Shown here piece after piece: positions 52,998 through 62,284 of a stretch of DNA of 64,000 nucleotides. The stretch lies in contig NZ_AYWX01000002.1 of the NCBI RefSeq assembly GCF_000502875.1, positions 732,572 to 796,571 of the forward strand, in the 5' to 3' direction. Numbering within the stretch: position 1 is the first letter of the stretch; each line of letters opens with the position of its first letter. The notes beneath the pieces were generated by a model. The model did not search any database. It saw only the letters and a program-made list of their open reading frames with translations, and had not been told where the DNA came from. The position numbers and the translations under genes were made by a program. Origin of the DNA: Mesorhizobium sp. L2C084A000. Its GTDB lineage: Bacteria; Pseudomonadota; Alphaproteobacteria; Rhizobiales; Rhizobiaceae.

Positions 52998-55025
52998 ATG
53001 AAGAAGCTTGCCGCCATTGCAGCCCTGTCAGCCTCAGCACTCGGTCTGTCGGCCGGCGCGTCCTTTGCCGACTACACGCTGAACATCCTGCATATCAACG
53101 ACTGGCACAGCCGCATCGAAGGCAACAACAAATATGAATCGACCTGCTCGGCGGACGAGGAAACCAAGGGCGAGTGCATCGGTGGCGCGGGCCGGCTGAT
53201 CACCGCGATCGCCCAGGAGCGCAAGAAGCTGGAAGGCCAGAACGTGCTGCTGCTCAGCGCAGGCGACAATTTCCAGGGCTCACTGTTCTACTCCACTTAC
53301 AAGGGCAAGGTCGAAGGCGAATTCCTCAACGACATGAAGTTCGATGCCATGGCGCTCGGCAACCATGAATTCGACGACGGCGAAGTGGCCCTGGCGCCGT
53401 TCCTCGACATGATCAAGTTCCCGGTGCTCGGCGCCAATGTGAAGGCCAACGCGCAATCCAAGCTCGGCGACCGCATCAAGCCGTCTGTTGTCGTCGAGGT
53501 CGGCGGCCAGAAGATCGGCATCATCGGCGCGATCACCAACGACACGCCGGACCTCGCTTCCCCCGGACCCAACGTCACTATAGAGGACGACGTCAGGTCG
53601 ATCACCGCCGAGGTCGAGAAGCTCAAGGGCGAAGGCGTCAACAAGATCATCGCCGTGACCCATATCGGCTACAGGCGCGAACGCGACGTCATTGCCAAGA
53701 TCCCGGGCATCGATGTCGTCGTCGGCGGCCACAGCCATTCCCTGCTGTCGAACACCGATCCGAAGGCCGAAGGCCCCTACCCGACGATGGTCGACAATCC
53801 GGACGGCTACAAGGTGCCGGTGGTGCAGGCGGCGTCCTACTCGAAATATCTCGGCGAGTTCAAGGTGGTGTTCGACGACAATGGCGTCGTCAAATCGGCC
53901 AGCGGCGACCCGATCTATCTCGACAAGTCGATCACCCACGACCCGGCCGTGCTCGCCCGCATCAAGGAACTTGGCGCGCCGATCGAGGCGCTGAAGAACA
54001 AGGAAGTGGCGGAAACCACCGACGTCATCGACGGCAGTCGTGAGAGCTGCCGCACCCGAGAATGCGCGATGGGCAACCTCGTTTCCGACGCCGTCCTCGA
54101 CCGCGTCAAGGGACAGGGCGTCGAAATCGTCATCTCCAATGGCGGCGGCCTGCGCGCCTCGATCGACAAGGGCACCGTCACCATGGGCGAGGTGCTGGCC
54201 GTGCTGCCGTTCCAGAACACGCTGGCGACCTTCCAGATTTCGGGCAAGGATCTGGTGGCCGGCCTCGAGGGCGGCCTCAGCCAGCTCGAGGACGGCGCCG
54301 GGCGCTTCCCCCAGGTCGCCGGCCTGAAATATTCCTTCGACAAATCCGTCGCGCCCAATGCCGGCCGCGTCAAGTCGGTGGAAGTCATGGAAGGCGGCGC
54401 CTGGACGCCGATCAAGCCGGACAAGGACTATCTGGTCGCAACCAACAACTATGTCCGCCAGGGCGGCGACGGCTACAAGATCTTCGCCGACAAGGCCAAG
54501 AATGCCTACGATTACGGCCCCGGCCTCGAACAGGTGGTTGCCGACTATCTCGGTGCCCACCGACCCTACACGCCGAAGCTCGACGGCCGCATCACCGAAA
54601 TGGCCGCGACCGTCGCTGCGGCGCCTGCGGCCCCGGCAACCGATCCGGCTGAAGCCGCCAAGCCTGCTGAAGCGGCACCTGCAATGCCTGAATTGCCGGC
54701 CAACTCGGGCGACATCGCCAACACGCCCCCGGCCATATCGACGGAAGGAGCACCAGCCCCGCCAGCGCCACCAGCCGAGGCGGCAAAACCGGCTGAAGCA
54801 GCCCCCGCCCCGGCGGCACCGGCTCCCGCCGCCGAGCCGGCAAAGCCTGCTGAGGCCGCGCCGACCGAAGCCAGCCATGTCATCGTTGCCGGCGACACCT
54901 ACTGGGATCTGGCAAAGAAAGCTTATGGCGACGGCGCCAGGTGGAAGGTCATTTCGGGCGCCAACAAGGGCTATGAGCCGCGCCGGCTTCCGGTCGGCGC
55001 AACGCTGACCATCCCGCCGAAATAG
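52998..55025 (+). CDS. Periplasmic 5'-nucleotidase/phosphoesterase (UshA type) with LysM domain
   Basis: The 675-residue exported protein begins with a signal peptide (KKLAAIAALSASALGLSAGA). The metallophosphatase domain has LNILHINDWHSRIEGNNKYE (D and H ligands), LLLSAGDNFQGSLFYSTYKG, FDAMALGNHEFDDGEVAL and HIGYRRERDVIAKIPGID, VVVGGHSHSLL. The 5'-nucleotidase C-terminal domain follows (VIDGSRESCRTRECAMGNLV, ISNGGGLRASIDKG). After an Ala/Pro/Glu linker rich in AKPAEAAP repeats, a LysM motif (HVIVAGDTYWDLAKKAYGDG, then TLTIPP) ends the protein. It hydrolyses nucleotides or nucleotide sugars in the periplasm and probably binds peptidoglycan. ATG 52998 is preceded by GGGAGACGAAG. Confidence 0.9.
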   Translation: MKKLAAIAALSASALGLSAGASFADYTLNILHINDWHSRIEGNNKYESTCSADEETKGECIGGAGRLITAIAQERKKLEGQNVLLLSAGDNFQGSLFYSTYKGKVEGEFLNDMKFDAMALGNHEFDDGEVALAPFLDMIKFPVLGANVKANAQSKLGDRIKPSVVVEVGGQKIGIIGAITNDTPDLASPGPNVTIEDDVRSITAEVEKLKGEGVNKIIAVTHIGYRRERDVIAKIPGIDVVVGGHSHSLLSNTDPKAEGPYPTMVDNPDGYKVPVVQAASYSKYLGEFKVVFDDNGVVKSASGDPIYLDKSITHDPAVLARIKELGAPIEALKNKEVAETTDVIDGSRESCRTRECAMGNLVSDAVLDRVKGQGVEIVISNGGGLRASIDKGTVTMGEVLAVLPFQNTLATFQISGKDLVAGLEGGLSQLEDGAGRFPQVAGLKYSFDKSVAPNAGRVKSVEVMEGGAWTPIKPDKDYLVATNNYVRQGGDGYKIFADKAKNAYDYGPGLEQVVADYLGAHRPYTPKLDGRITEMAATVAAAPAAPATDPAEAAKPAEAAPAMPELPANSGDIANTPPAISTEGAPAPPAPPAEAAKPAEAAPAPAAPAPAAEPAKPAEAAPTEASHVIVAGDTYWDLAKKAYGDGARWKVISGANKGYEPRRLPVGATLTIPPK

Positions 55026-55053
55026 CCTCGCTTATATGCCTGAATGACACCGT

Positions 55054-55084
55054 CCGTCCGAAAACCGGACGGGCGTCCTGTTTT
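55054..55084 (+). terminator. Hairpin after the nucleotidase gene
   Basis: CCGTCCG (55054-55060) pairs with CGGACGG (55066-55072) around AAAAC, and TGTTTT follows a few bases later. A probable, somewhat weak terminator just before the RIME-like element. Confidence 0.65.
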
Positions 55085-55090
55085 CGGGCT

Positions 55091-55194
55091 AATGCATATC
55101 GCCCAAAAGTGAACTCGGTTTTGGGAGAACGACATGCATAAAAACAAAGACTTAAAGCGGGTCGTCTGAATCCATTCAGACAATCCGCTTTAAG
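55091..55194. repeat. RIME1-like rhizobial intergenic mosaic element
   Basis: Two palindromes lie next to each other. The first has outer arms ATGCATATCG (55092-55101) and CGACATGCAT (55130-55139) with one mismatch, and inner arms CCCAAAA (55102-55108) and TTTTGGG (55119-55125). The second has CTTAAAGCGG (55151-55160) and CCGCTTTAAG (55185-55194) as perfect outer arms and TCTGAA/TTCAGA inside. Total length of about 104 bases and the two-palindrome layout match RIME1, which I know from Rhizobium genomes. The intervening AAAACAAAGA is typical too. It lies between the nucleotidase and hemH and is not a terminator. Confidence 0.85.
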
Positions 55195-55261
55195 GTGCGG
55201 CCAGACGCTGCATTGAATGCGCGCGCAAGATGGTTAGGTTCGCGTCTTCCGGAGAACCCTT

Positions 55262-56326
55262 ATGACGCTTCCCACCCCTGCCGAACCCAAGGCCGCAAAG
55301 GCGCTCGGCCCGTTGCCCGCTGGGCATCCGCCGGTCAAGGCGGGCAGGATAGGCGTCATGCTGGTCAATCTGGGTACGCCCGACGGCACCGATTTCAAGC
55401 CGATGTGGCGGTATCTCCGTGAATTCCTGTCCGACCCGCGCGTCATCGAGCTCAACAGGGCAATCTGGTATCCGATCCTCTATGGCCTTGTGCTCACCAC
55501 GCGGCCCAAGAAGTCGGGCGCCAACTACGCACGGATCTGGAACCGGGAAAAGAACGAGTCGCCGCTGCGCACCTATACCCGCGCCCAGGCCGAAAAGCTG
55601 GCCGAAGCGCTGAGCGACCTGCCTGATGTCGTCGTCGACTGGGCGATGCGCTACGGCAACCCTTCAACCGCCAGCATTGCCCAGCGTCTGGTCGACCAGG
55701 GCTGCGACCGCATTCTTTCCTTCCCGCTCTATCCGCAATATTCAGCGACGACCACGGCAACAGCCAACGACCAGCTGTTTCGCGCGCTGATGAAAATGCG
55801 CCGCGCACCGGCCGTCCGCAGCGTGCCGCCCTACTATGACGAACCGGTCTACATCGAAGCGCTGGCGCGCTCGATTGAACGGCATCTGGCGACGCTGGAC
55901 TTCGAGCCGGAGGTGGTCATCACCTCCTATCACGGCATTCCAAAACCCTATTTCGAGAAGGGCGACCCCTATCATTGCCATTGCCAGAAGACGACGCGGC
56001 TGCTGCGCGAACGGCTTGGCTGGGATGACAAGAAACTGATCATCACCTTCCAGTCGCGCTTCGGGGCGCAGGAATGGCTGCAGCCCTATACCGACAAGAC
56101 GGTCGAGAAACTCGCGCAGGACGGCGTCAAGTCGATCGCCATCGTCAATCCCGGCTTTTCCGTCGACTGCATCGAGACGCTGGACGAGATCGGCCGCGAG
56201 GCGGCCGAAACCTTCCACCATGCCGGCGGCAAGAATTTCGCCCATATCCCTTGCCTCAACGATAGCGCGGAAGGGATGGCGGTGATCGAGGCGATGGTGC
56301 GGCGCGAACTGTCCGGCTGGGTCTGA
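55262..56326 (+). CDS. hemH: Ferrochelatase
   Basis: The 354-residue enzyme inserts iron into protoporphyrin IX in the last step of heme synthesis. It shows VMLVNLGTPDGTDFKPMWRY, the VDWAMRYGNPSTASIAQRLV region, LSFPLYPQYSATTTATANDQ, VITSYHGIPKPYFEKGDPYH with the catalytic histidine, WDDKKLIITFQSRFGAQEWL and the C-terminal GFSVDCIETLDEIGREA with the conserved glutamates. It has the iron-binding HxE pattern but no visible C-terminal Fe-S cysteine cluster. ATG at 55262 follows CCGGAGAAC. FAD oxidoreductase follows after 52 bases. Confidence 0.95.
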   Translation: MTLPTPAEPKAAKALGPLPAGHPPVKAGRIGVMLVNLGTPDGTDFKPMWRYLREFLSDPRVIELNRAIWYPILYGLVLTTRPKKSGANYARIWNREKNESPLRTYTRAQAEKLAEALSDLPDVVVDWAMRYGNPSTASIAQRLVDQGCDRILSFPLYPQYSATTTATANDQLFRALMKMRRAPAVRSVPPYYDEPVYIEALARSIERHLATLDFEPEVVITSYHGIPKPYFEKGDPYHCHCQKTTRLLRERLGWDDKKLIITFQSRFGAQEWLQPYTDKTVEKLAQDGVKSIAIVNPGFSVDCIETLDEIGREAAETFHHAGGKNFAHIPCLNDSAEGMAVIEAMVRRELSGWV

Positions 56327-56378
56327 ACCGGAACAACGCCTGCTCCGAGGCGTTAAGGCGCGCCCTCCGGAGAATTCG

Positions 56379-57590
56379 ATGTCCCGCAAACTCGACCTCA
56401 GTAGTGGCCGGCCCGTCTGGTCCGCCTATCGGGCGCCTACGGTGCCGACGGACAGTCTGACCCGAGATGTCAAGACGGATGTGCTGATCGTCGGCATGGG
56501 CATCAGCGGCGCCATGATGGCCGAGGCGCTGACGGCCGATGGCCATCGGGTGATCTGCATCGACCGGCGCGGCCCGCTGAAGGGCTCGACCGCCGCAACC
56601 ACCGCACTGGTGGCATTCGAAATAGACCAGCCCCTCTCCACGCTCTCGAAGATGGTCGGCAGAGCCTCGGCCCAGCAGGCCTGGCGACGCTCGCGGCTCG
56701 CCGTCTCCAATCTCGCCGGACGCATCGCCGAACTCGGCATCAACTGTGGCCTGAGCCGCATGCCATCACTCTATCTGGCCGGCACGATGCTTGGTCCGTC
56801 GGAACTGCGCGACGAGGCCGAGGCACGTCGGCTAGCCGGCATCGGCGCCATCTGCTTAACCCGACAACAGCTAGCCGAGAAATTCGGCATCGACCGCCAA
56901 GGCGCCATTCTCGGCCACGGCAACATCGCGCTCGACCCGCGCAAGCTGACGGCTGGGCTGCTGCTGAAATCCCTGGAGCGCAAGGCACGCTTCTATGCCC
57001 CCGTCGAAGCCACAATGATCGAGGACAGCGCCGAAGCTGTTGTCGTCGCGACCAGGGATGGCCCGACCATAACCGCACGACATGTTGTTCTGGCCACCGG
57101 CTACGAACTTGTAGACATCGTGCCGGCCGCGGCCCACCGGATCATCTCGACATGGGCGATTGCGACACGCCCGCAACCGCGAAAGCTCTGGCCGGACGCA
57201 GCGTTCATCTGGGAAGCGTCGGAGCCGTATCTGTATATGCGCACGACGGTCGACGGCCGGGTCATATGCGGCGGCGAGGACGAGGATTTTATCGACGAAG
57301 CGCGGCGCGACGAGCTGATCGCCGACAAGAGCACACGCATCGCCGAGAAGCTCGGCCTGATATTTCCGCATCTCGACACCAGACCCGATTTTGCCTGGAC
57401 CGGCTCGTTCGGCACCACGACCACCGGCCTGCCTTATATCGGCGCCATTCCCCGCCACCCGCGCATCCATGCGGTGCTGGGCTACGGCGGCAACGGCATC
57501 ACCTTCTCGCAGATCGCTTCCGAGATTGTCCCGGCTTCGATCAACGGGCTGGATGACACGGATGCAAGGTTGTTTGCCTTCAACCGCTGA
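56379..57590 (+). CDS. FAD-dependent oxidoreductase (DAO family)
   Basis: The 403-residue flavoprotein has the FAD-binding motif DVLIVGMGISGAMMAEALTA, then VICIDRRGPLKGSTAATTAL, and the C-terminal DAO pattern FAWTGSFGTTTTGLPYIGAI, VLGYGGNGITFSQIASEI. It lacks the Rieske domain found in some GlcD/DadA-like fusions. The substrate amine or amino acid is unknown. It follows hemH by 52 bases, possibly in one transcript, but the functions are unlikely to be linked. The 121-base gap downstream separates it from qmcA. Confidence 0.85.
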   Translation: MSRKLDLSSGRPVWSAYRAPTVPTDSLTRDVKTDVLIVGMGISGAMMAEALTADGHRVICIDRRGPLKGSTAATTALVAFEIDQPLSTLSKMVGRASAQQAWRRSRLAVSNLAGRIAELGINCGLSRMPSLYLAGTMLGPSELRDEAEARRLAGIGAICLTRQQLAEKFGIDRQGAILGHGNIALDPRKLTAGLLLKSLERKARFYAPVEATMIEDSAEAVVVATRDGPTITARHVVLATGYELVDIVPAAAHRIISTWAIATRPQPRKLWPDAAFIWEASEPYLYMRTTVDGRVICGGEDEDFIDEARRDELIADKSTRIAEKLGLIFPHLDTRPDFAWTGSFGTTTTGLPYIGAIPRHPRIHAVLGYGGNGITFSQIASEIVPASINGLDDTDARLFAFNR

Positions 57591-57711
57591 GTGCAACCCT
57601 ATAAACAATCCATCATCACCTGATTGTAACGCATCTGAAATACACTTAAGTCTTTGGTGAAGTCGGCTGCGCGAGAATGGCTTGAGCGGCCTTCGTCTGA
57701 GGGAGAGCCAA

Positions 57712-58662
57712 ATGGATTTCAGTGGTTTCGATATTGCGGTTGGTGCACTTGCACTTCTGGTATTGGTGCTGCTGATCAAAGGCATCAGGACAATCCCGCA
57801 AGGTTACAATTATACGGTGGAGCGTTTTGGCCGTTACACCAAGACACTGAGCCCAGGCCTCAATTTCATTTTCCCGTTCATCGACCGCATCGGCGCCAAG
57901 ATGAACATGATGGAGCAGGTGCTCGACGTCCCGAGCCAGGAAATCATCACCCGGGACAACGCCATCGTCGGTGTCGACGGCATTGCCTTTTTCCAGATCC
58001 TCAACGCAGCGCAGGCCGCCTACCAGGTTGCCGGCCTGCAGAACGCTATCCTCAACCTGACGATGACCAACATCCGTACCGTCATGGGTTCGATGGACCT
58101 CGATGAACTCCTGTCGAACCGCGACGCCATCAACGAGCGCCTGCTGCGCGTCGTCGATGAAGCGGCCCATCCGTGGGGCATCAAGATCACCCGCGTCGAA
58201 ATCAAGGACATCAACCCGCCGGCCAACCTTATCGAATCGATGGGCCGGCAAATGACGGCGGAACGCAACAAGCGCGCGCAGATCCTTGCCGCCGAAGGTC
58301 TCAAGCAGTCGCAGATCCTCGAGGCCGAGGGCCGCAAGGAAGCCGCCTTCCGCGATGCCGAGGCGCGCGAACGTTCGGCCGAGGCGGAAGCCCGCGCCAC
58401 CCAGGTGGTGTCGGAAGCGATCTCCAAAGGCGATGTGCAGGCGCTGAACTATTTCGTAGCGCTGAAATACACTGAAGCGCTTGGCAGGATCGGCACGGCC
58501 ACCAACAGCAAGATCGTGCTGATGCCCTTCGAGGCATCGTCGCTGATCGGTTCGCTCGGCGGTATTGGCGAGATCGCCAAGGAAGTCTTCCGCAGCGAAG
58601 GCACGACCGGCTCGCAGAGGCAGGCCGCGCGCCCGCCGGTCGTTCGCCCAACCGACAACTGA
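57712..58662 (+). CDS. qmcA: SPFH/Band 7 membrane protein QmcA
   Basis: The 316-residue stomatin-type protein has an N-terminal membrane helix ([20 protein letters not shown]) and a Band 7 domain: [75 protein letters not shown], followed by a long charged helix ([20 protein letters not shown]). It organises membrane microdomains and interacts with proteases such as FtsH. ATG 57712 with GGGAGAG upstream. It precedes nfeD by 12 bases, the usual stomatin-NfeD pair. Confidence 0.93.
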   Translation: MDFSGFDIAVGALALLVLVLLIKGIRTIPQGYNYTVERFGRYTKTLSPGLNFIFPFIDRIGAKMNMMEQVLDVPSQEIITRDNAIVGVDGIAFFQILNAAQAAYQVAGLQNAILNLTMTNIRTVMGSMDLDELLSNRDAINERLLRVVDEAAHPWGIKITRVEIKDINPPANLIESMGRQMTAERNKRAQILAAEGLKQSQILEAEGRKEAAFRDAEARERSAEAEARATQVVSEAISKGDVQALNYFVALKYTEALGRIGTATNSKIVLMPFEASSLIGSLGGIGEIAKEVFRSEGTTGSQRQAARPPVVRPTDN

Positions 58663-58673
58663 GGTCGAAACCA

Positions 58674-59138
58674 ATGATCGACCGCATCGTTTCCGAACTC
58701 GGCCCGTGGAACTGGATGGTACTCGGTTTCGTCCTGCTGGTGATGGAAATCATCGCACCGGGTATCTTCATGCTGTGGATCGGCATCGCCGCGCTGATCA
58801 TCGGCGCCGTGTCGCTGCTGATCTGGGACGCCGGCTTCTGGACCTGGCAGGTTCAGGTCCTCGCCTTCCTGGCGCTGTCGCTGGTCTCGGCCTATGTCGG
58901 CAAAAAGCTGGTCGGCAGCCGCAACGACCCGACCGACCAGCCGCTGCTCAACCGGCGCGGCGCGCAAATGGTCGGCAGGATGGCGACACTTGCCGAGCCG
59001 ATCCGGGACGGACGCGGCCGCATCAAGCTGGGCGATACGCTGTGGCGTGTCTCCGGCCCGGATTTGCCGGCCGGCACGCAAGTGCGCGTGACGGGCGCGG
59101 CCGATACGGATCTGGAACTGACCGTCGAGGCGGTCTGA
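58674..59138 (+). CDS. NfeD-like membrane protein
   Basis: The 154-residue protein has two or three membrane helices (WMVLGFVLLVMEIIAPGIFM, LWIGIAALIIGAVSLLIW, FWTWQVQVLAFLALSLVSAY) and a C-terminal OB-fold domain (LNRRGAQMVGRMATLAEPIR, DTLWRVSGPDLPAGTQVRVT). NfeD proteins of this short class partner with QmcA-type stomatins. It lacks the ClpP-class protease domain of long NfeD proteins. Confidence 0.9.
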   Translation: MIDRIVSELGPWNWMVLGFVLLVMEIIAPGIFMLWIGIAALIIGAVSLLIWDAGFWTWQVQVLAFLALSLVSAYVGKKLVGSRNDPTDQPLLNRRGAQMVGRMATLAEPIRDGRGRIKLGDTLWRVSGPDLPAGTQVRVTGAADTDLELTVEAV

Positions 59139-59201
59139 ACGAGCGGCGTTAAGAGTGTGTCGAGATCCGGGTCAGGCCGGCATCACCGAAGATCAGCGCT
59201 C

Positions 59202-60188
59202 TTAGGCGGCGCCGATACGCAGCAGGTCGTGCAGGTGGATGAGGCCGACTGGTTTCCGGCCCTCCACCACCATCAGGCTGGTGATGGCTGAATTGTTGAT
59301 CGTCTGCAGCGCCGTTGCCACCAGCGTGTCCGGCGTCGCGGTCTTCGGGCCTTTTGTCATCACCTGATCCACCGTCATCGCCAGCAGATTGCTGCCGATG
59401 TGACGGCGGATGTCGCCATCGGTGATGATGCCGACCAGCGCACCGTCGGCGTCGGTGATCGCGACGCAGCCAAACCCCTTGCGCGACAGTTCCAGGATCG
59501 CGTCCTGCATGCCGGTGCCCGCAACCACCACCGGCAGCCTGTCGCCGACATGCATGATCTCGCGAATCTGTGTCAGGTTGGCGCCGAGCTGTCCGCCCGG
59601 ATGAAAGGTGCGGAAATGGTCCGGCGTGAAGCCGCGTGCCTCGAGCAACGCGATCGCCAGCGCGTCGCCCATCACCAGTTGCAGCAGCGTCGATGTCGTC
59701 GGCGCCAGGCCGTGCGGACAGGCCTCTGGAGCGCGCGGCAAAAGCAGCACCACGTCCGCCGCCCGCGCCAGCGCCGATGTCTCTCCGGCGGTGATGGCGA
59801 TCAGCGGAATGGAAAAGCGCCTGGAATAGGCGACGATGCCCATCAGTTCCTTGCTTTCGCCCGACCACGACATGGCGATGATGGCGTCGTCCCTGGCGAT
59901 CATGCCGAGATCGCCGTGATTGGCTTCGGCGGGATGGACAAAGAAAGCCGGCGTGCCGGTCGAGGCCAGCGTCGCCGCGATCTTCGAACCGATATGGCCG
60001 CTTTTGCCGACGCCGGTGACGATGAGCCGGCCTTCAATCCCCGAGATCATCTCGACGGCCTGGGCGAAAGGCCCGGCCAGCCCATTCTCCAGCGCCTCGG
60101 CAAGGGCTGCGACACCAGCCTGTTCTGTCGCCACCGTCCTCAGCGCCGAAGCGATCGAGGCTTGCCTGTCCGAAGGTTTCTTATCCAT
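59202..60188 (-). CDS. Arabinose-5-phosphate isomerase (KpsF/GutQ family)
   Basis: The 328-residue enzyme has an SIS domain (RLIVTGVGKSGHIGSKIAAT, MSWSGESKELMGIVAYSRRF, IPLIAITAGETSALARAADV, APTTSTLLQLVMGDALAIAL) followed by two CBS domains (GFGCVAITDADGALVGIITD, SLMVVEGRKPVGLIHLHDLL). It interconverts ribulose 5-phosphate and arabinose 5-phosphate, the first step to KDO for lipopolysaccharide. ATG 60188 follows GGGATCC; an ATG at 60203 is an alternative. Divergent from the beta-barrel gene; 265 bases lie between the starts without a recognised gene. Confidence 0.9.
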   Translation of the reverse strand: MDKKPSDRQASIASALRTVATEQAGVAALAEALENGLAGPFAQAVEMISGIEGRLIVTGVGKSGHIGSKIAATLASTGTPAFFVHPAEANHGDLGMIARDDAIIAMSWSGESKELMGIVAYSRRFSIPLIAITAGETSALARAADVVLLLPRAPEACPHGLAPTTSTLLQLVMGDALAIALLEARGFTPDHFRTFHPGGQLGANLTQIREIMHVGDRLPVVVAGTGMQDAILELSRKGFGCVAITDADGALVGIITDGDIRRHIGSNLLAMTVDQVMTKGPKTATPDTLVATALQTINNSAITSLMVVEGRKPVGLIHLHDLLRIGAA

Positions 60189-60453
60189 GGATCCCGCATG
60201 CATGGCTGATGCGATTAGCGCTTTGCCGGCGCGCTGTCCAACAGAAATGGCCCAAGGCGTGTTGCCCGAACGTGTGCGGTGGTTTTTGACGACGGCAGGG
60301 GCGAAAACCAAAAGCTTGACGCACGCGGTATGAATGCCTTTGGAAATCAGCGCTTCAGGCGGCTGACGGGCCGCCGCCTCAACCCTCCGTTAACCATCCC
60401 CATTTACGGTTCGGTAAGTATGGCGCGCGTGCGCCGCGCAAGCAGTGGTGGCG

Positions 60454-62244
60454 ATGTCCGGGGCCCAGCCAGAAAATTCGACAGGACGAAAGGGCAAGGC
60501 GGTCTGCGCCTTGCTGCTGGCAACCAGCATGTTTGCCTTGCTGCGCCCGACTGCGCTCCATGCCCAGGAAACCGAACTGCGCGGCGAGGTTTCGGAATCG
60601 GCGATCCTGTCCGACCAGCAGCGCAAGGCGAGACAGCTGGCCCTGGCAGCGCAGGGTCAACAGCCGGCCAATGCAGCGCAGGCCAATGCGCCGGCCCGCA
60701 CCTATCTGCCGGCCAGCGCCGGTGCCGTGCCTGACGACGCCGACACTGGCGACGCCAACGCGACCGGCAGCCTCTTCGACCCGGCGTCAGCCACCGACGA
60801 CACGGCCGCCGACACTGCGGCGCCGCCCAAGCCTCGCCGCCGCTCATCGACCGCCGGGCAGAATGCTGCTGACCAGGCCAAGGACAAGGCTGCCGACAAA
60901 TCGAAAAAGAAGAAGAAATCGACGGCCGGCGCCTCCGACATCACCGCTTCCACGACGGCCTCCACGACGGACGCTGCCGATGGTGAAGAGACCGATGCGG
61001 GCACGGCCAACCGCCGCGCCCTCACCATCGACAGTGCCGACAGGCAGAAGCTCGACCCAGGCGCGGAGCGCACGGACGCCATCGAAGGCCAGAAGAAAAA
61101 ACCGGAGGATGATCCGTTTGCTGCCACCGGCGTCAAATGGGGGTCCTTCGTCATCCGGCCGACGATCGAACAGGGCCTGACCGCCACATCGAACGGCGAT
61201 TCGAGCAGTGCCGGCAAGTCGGCGCTGCTGTCCGAGACGGCGCTGCGCTTTTCCGCCGCCTCCGACTGGCGCGAGAACTCAGCCACGATCGACGGCTATG
61301 GCCTTTTTCGCGAGACTGTCTCGGGTTACCCGGTTCACGACGAGCAAGGGCGCATCGAAGGCCAGCTCAATGTCGACCTCGACAATGAGTTGCGCGCCAT
61401 CGCCAAGCTCGGCTACGAGGCCGTGCCGGAATCGGCATCATCGCCGGACGCCATCGCGGGCGTCAGCAAGCAGCCGCTGCGGCAGACCATCGATGGCAGC
61501 CTCGCCGTCGAAAAGCATCTCGGCAAGATGCAGTACACGTTGACCGGCGCGGTCTCGCATGACTTCTACGGCGACGCCAAGCTCTCGGACGGCACCTCGC
61601 TGTCGCAGAAGGATCAGGACTCCACGCTCTACACGGCGACGTTGCGCACCGGCTACGAGATCTCCCCTGCCCTGACCCCTTTCACCGAAATCGAGGTCGG
61701 CCGCCGGACTTATGATCAACGCATCGACAATGAAGGCTTCGAGCGCTCGTCGACGCGGCTCGGCGCCCGCGCTGGCCTTGCACTCGATATGGGTGAGAAG
61801 CTGTCGGGTGAATTCTCGGCCGGCTGGCTCAGGGAAGCGATCGACGACAAAAACCTTGATGCGATCTCTGGTGCCACCGTCAACGCCGACCTCAAATGGT
61901 CACCCGAGCGCGGCACAACGATCGGCCTGACCGGGCGGACCACCGTCGAGCCCACGACCACATCGGGCGAAAGCGGCGACATCCTCTATTCCGGTCGCCT
62001 GACCGGCGAGCGCCAGATTCGCGCCAACCTCACCGCCAATGCGGCTCTGGGCCTCGACTGGCGTGATTACATCGGCATCGACGGCCATGACAGGGTGTTG
62101 AGCGCCGAGGCCGGACTGACCTGGTGGTTGAACCGCTACGCCGGCCTGACCACAAGAGTGAGGACCGAGAAGCTGACCAGCAATCTGCCGGGCCGGGACT
62201 ACACCGCCAACAGCATCTTCCTCGGCGTGAAGGTGCAGCGCTGA
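60454..62244 (+). CDS. Outer-membrane beta-barrel protein (BBP2-type) with disordered N-terminal region
   Basis: The 596-residue exported protein has a signal peptide (AVCALLLATSMFALLRPTAL to about LHAQ), a low-complexity region to about residue 215 rich in Ala, Asp, Thr and a Lys run (KSKKKKKSTAG), and a barrel domain of about 370 residues made of alternating amphipathic strands. Examples are GSFVIRPTIEQGLTATSNGD, TIDGYGLFRETVSGYP, YTLTGAVSHDFYGDAKL, TPFTEIEVGRRTYDQRI and the final NSIFLGVKVQR. The family corresponds to putative porins of the BBP2_2 type. The ATG at 60454 is preferred; GTG codons at 60445 and 60448 are alternatives. Confidence 0.75.
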   Translation: MSGAQPENSTGRKGKAVCALLLATSMFALLRPTALHAQETELRGEVSESAILSDQQRKARQLALAAQGQQPANAAQANAPARTYLPASAGAVPDDADTGDANATGSLFDPASATDDTAADTAAPPKPRRRSSTAGQNAADQAKDKAADKSKKKKKSTAGASDITASTTASTTDAADGEETDAGTANRRALTIDSADRQKLDPGAERTDAIEGQKKKPEDDPFAATGVKWGSFVIRPTIEQGLTATSNGDSSSAGKSALLSETALRFSAASDWRENSATIDGYGLFRETVSGYPVHDEQGRIEGQLNVDLDNELRAIAKLGYEAVPESASSPDAIAGVSKQPLRQTIDGSLAVEKHLGKMQYTLTGAVSHDFYGDAKLSDGTSLSQKDQDSTLYTATLRTGYEISPALTPFTEIEVGRRTYDQRIDNEGFERSSTRLGARAGLALDMGEKLSGEFSAGWLREAIDDKNLDAISGATVNADLKWSPERGTTIGLTGRTTVEPTTTSGESGDILYSGRLTGERQIRANLTANAALGLDWRDYIGIDGHDRVLSAEAGLTWWLNRYAGLTTRVRTEKLTSNLPGRDYTANSIFLGVKVQR

Positions 62245-62284
62245 ACGGCCGCACCAACGACATCCGGCCGCTCGCTATAATACC

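Noticed and set aside
53280..54878. 532-codon open frame on the minus strand
   Set aside because: Antisense of the 5'-nucleotidase; Gly/Arg/Val-rich without protein-like features.
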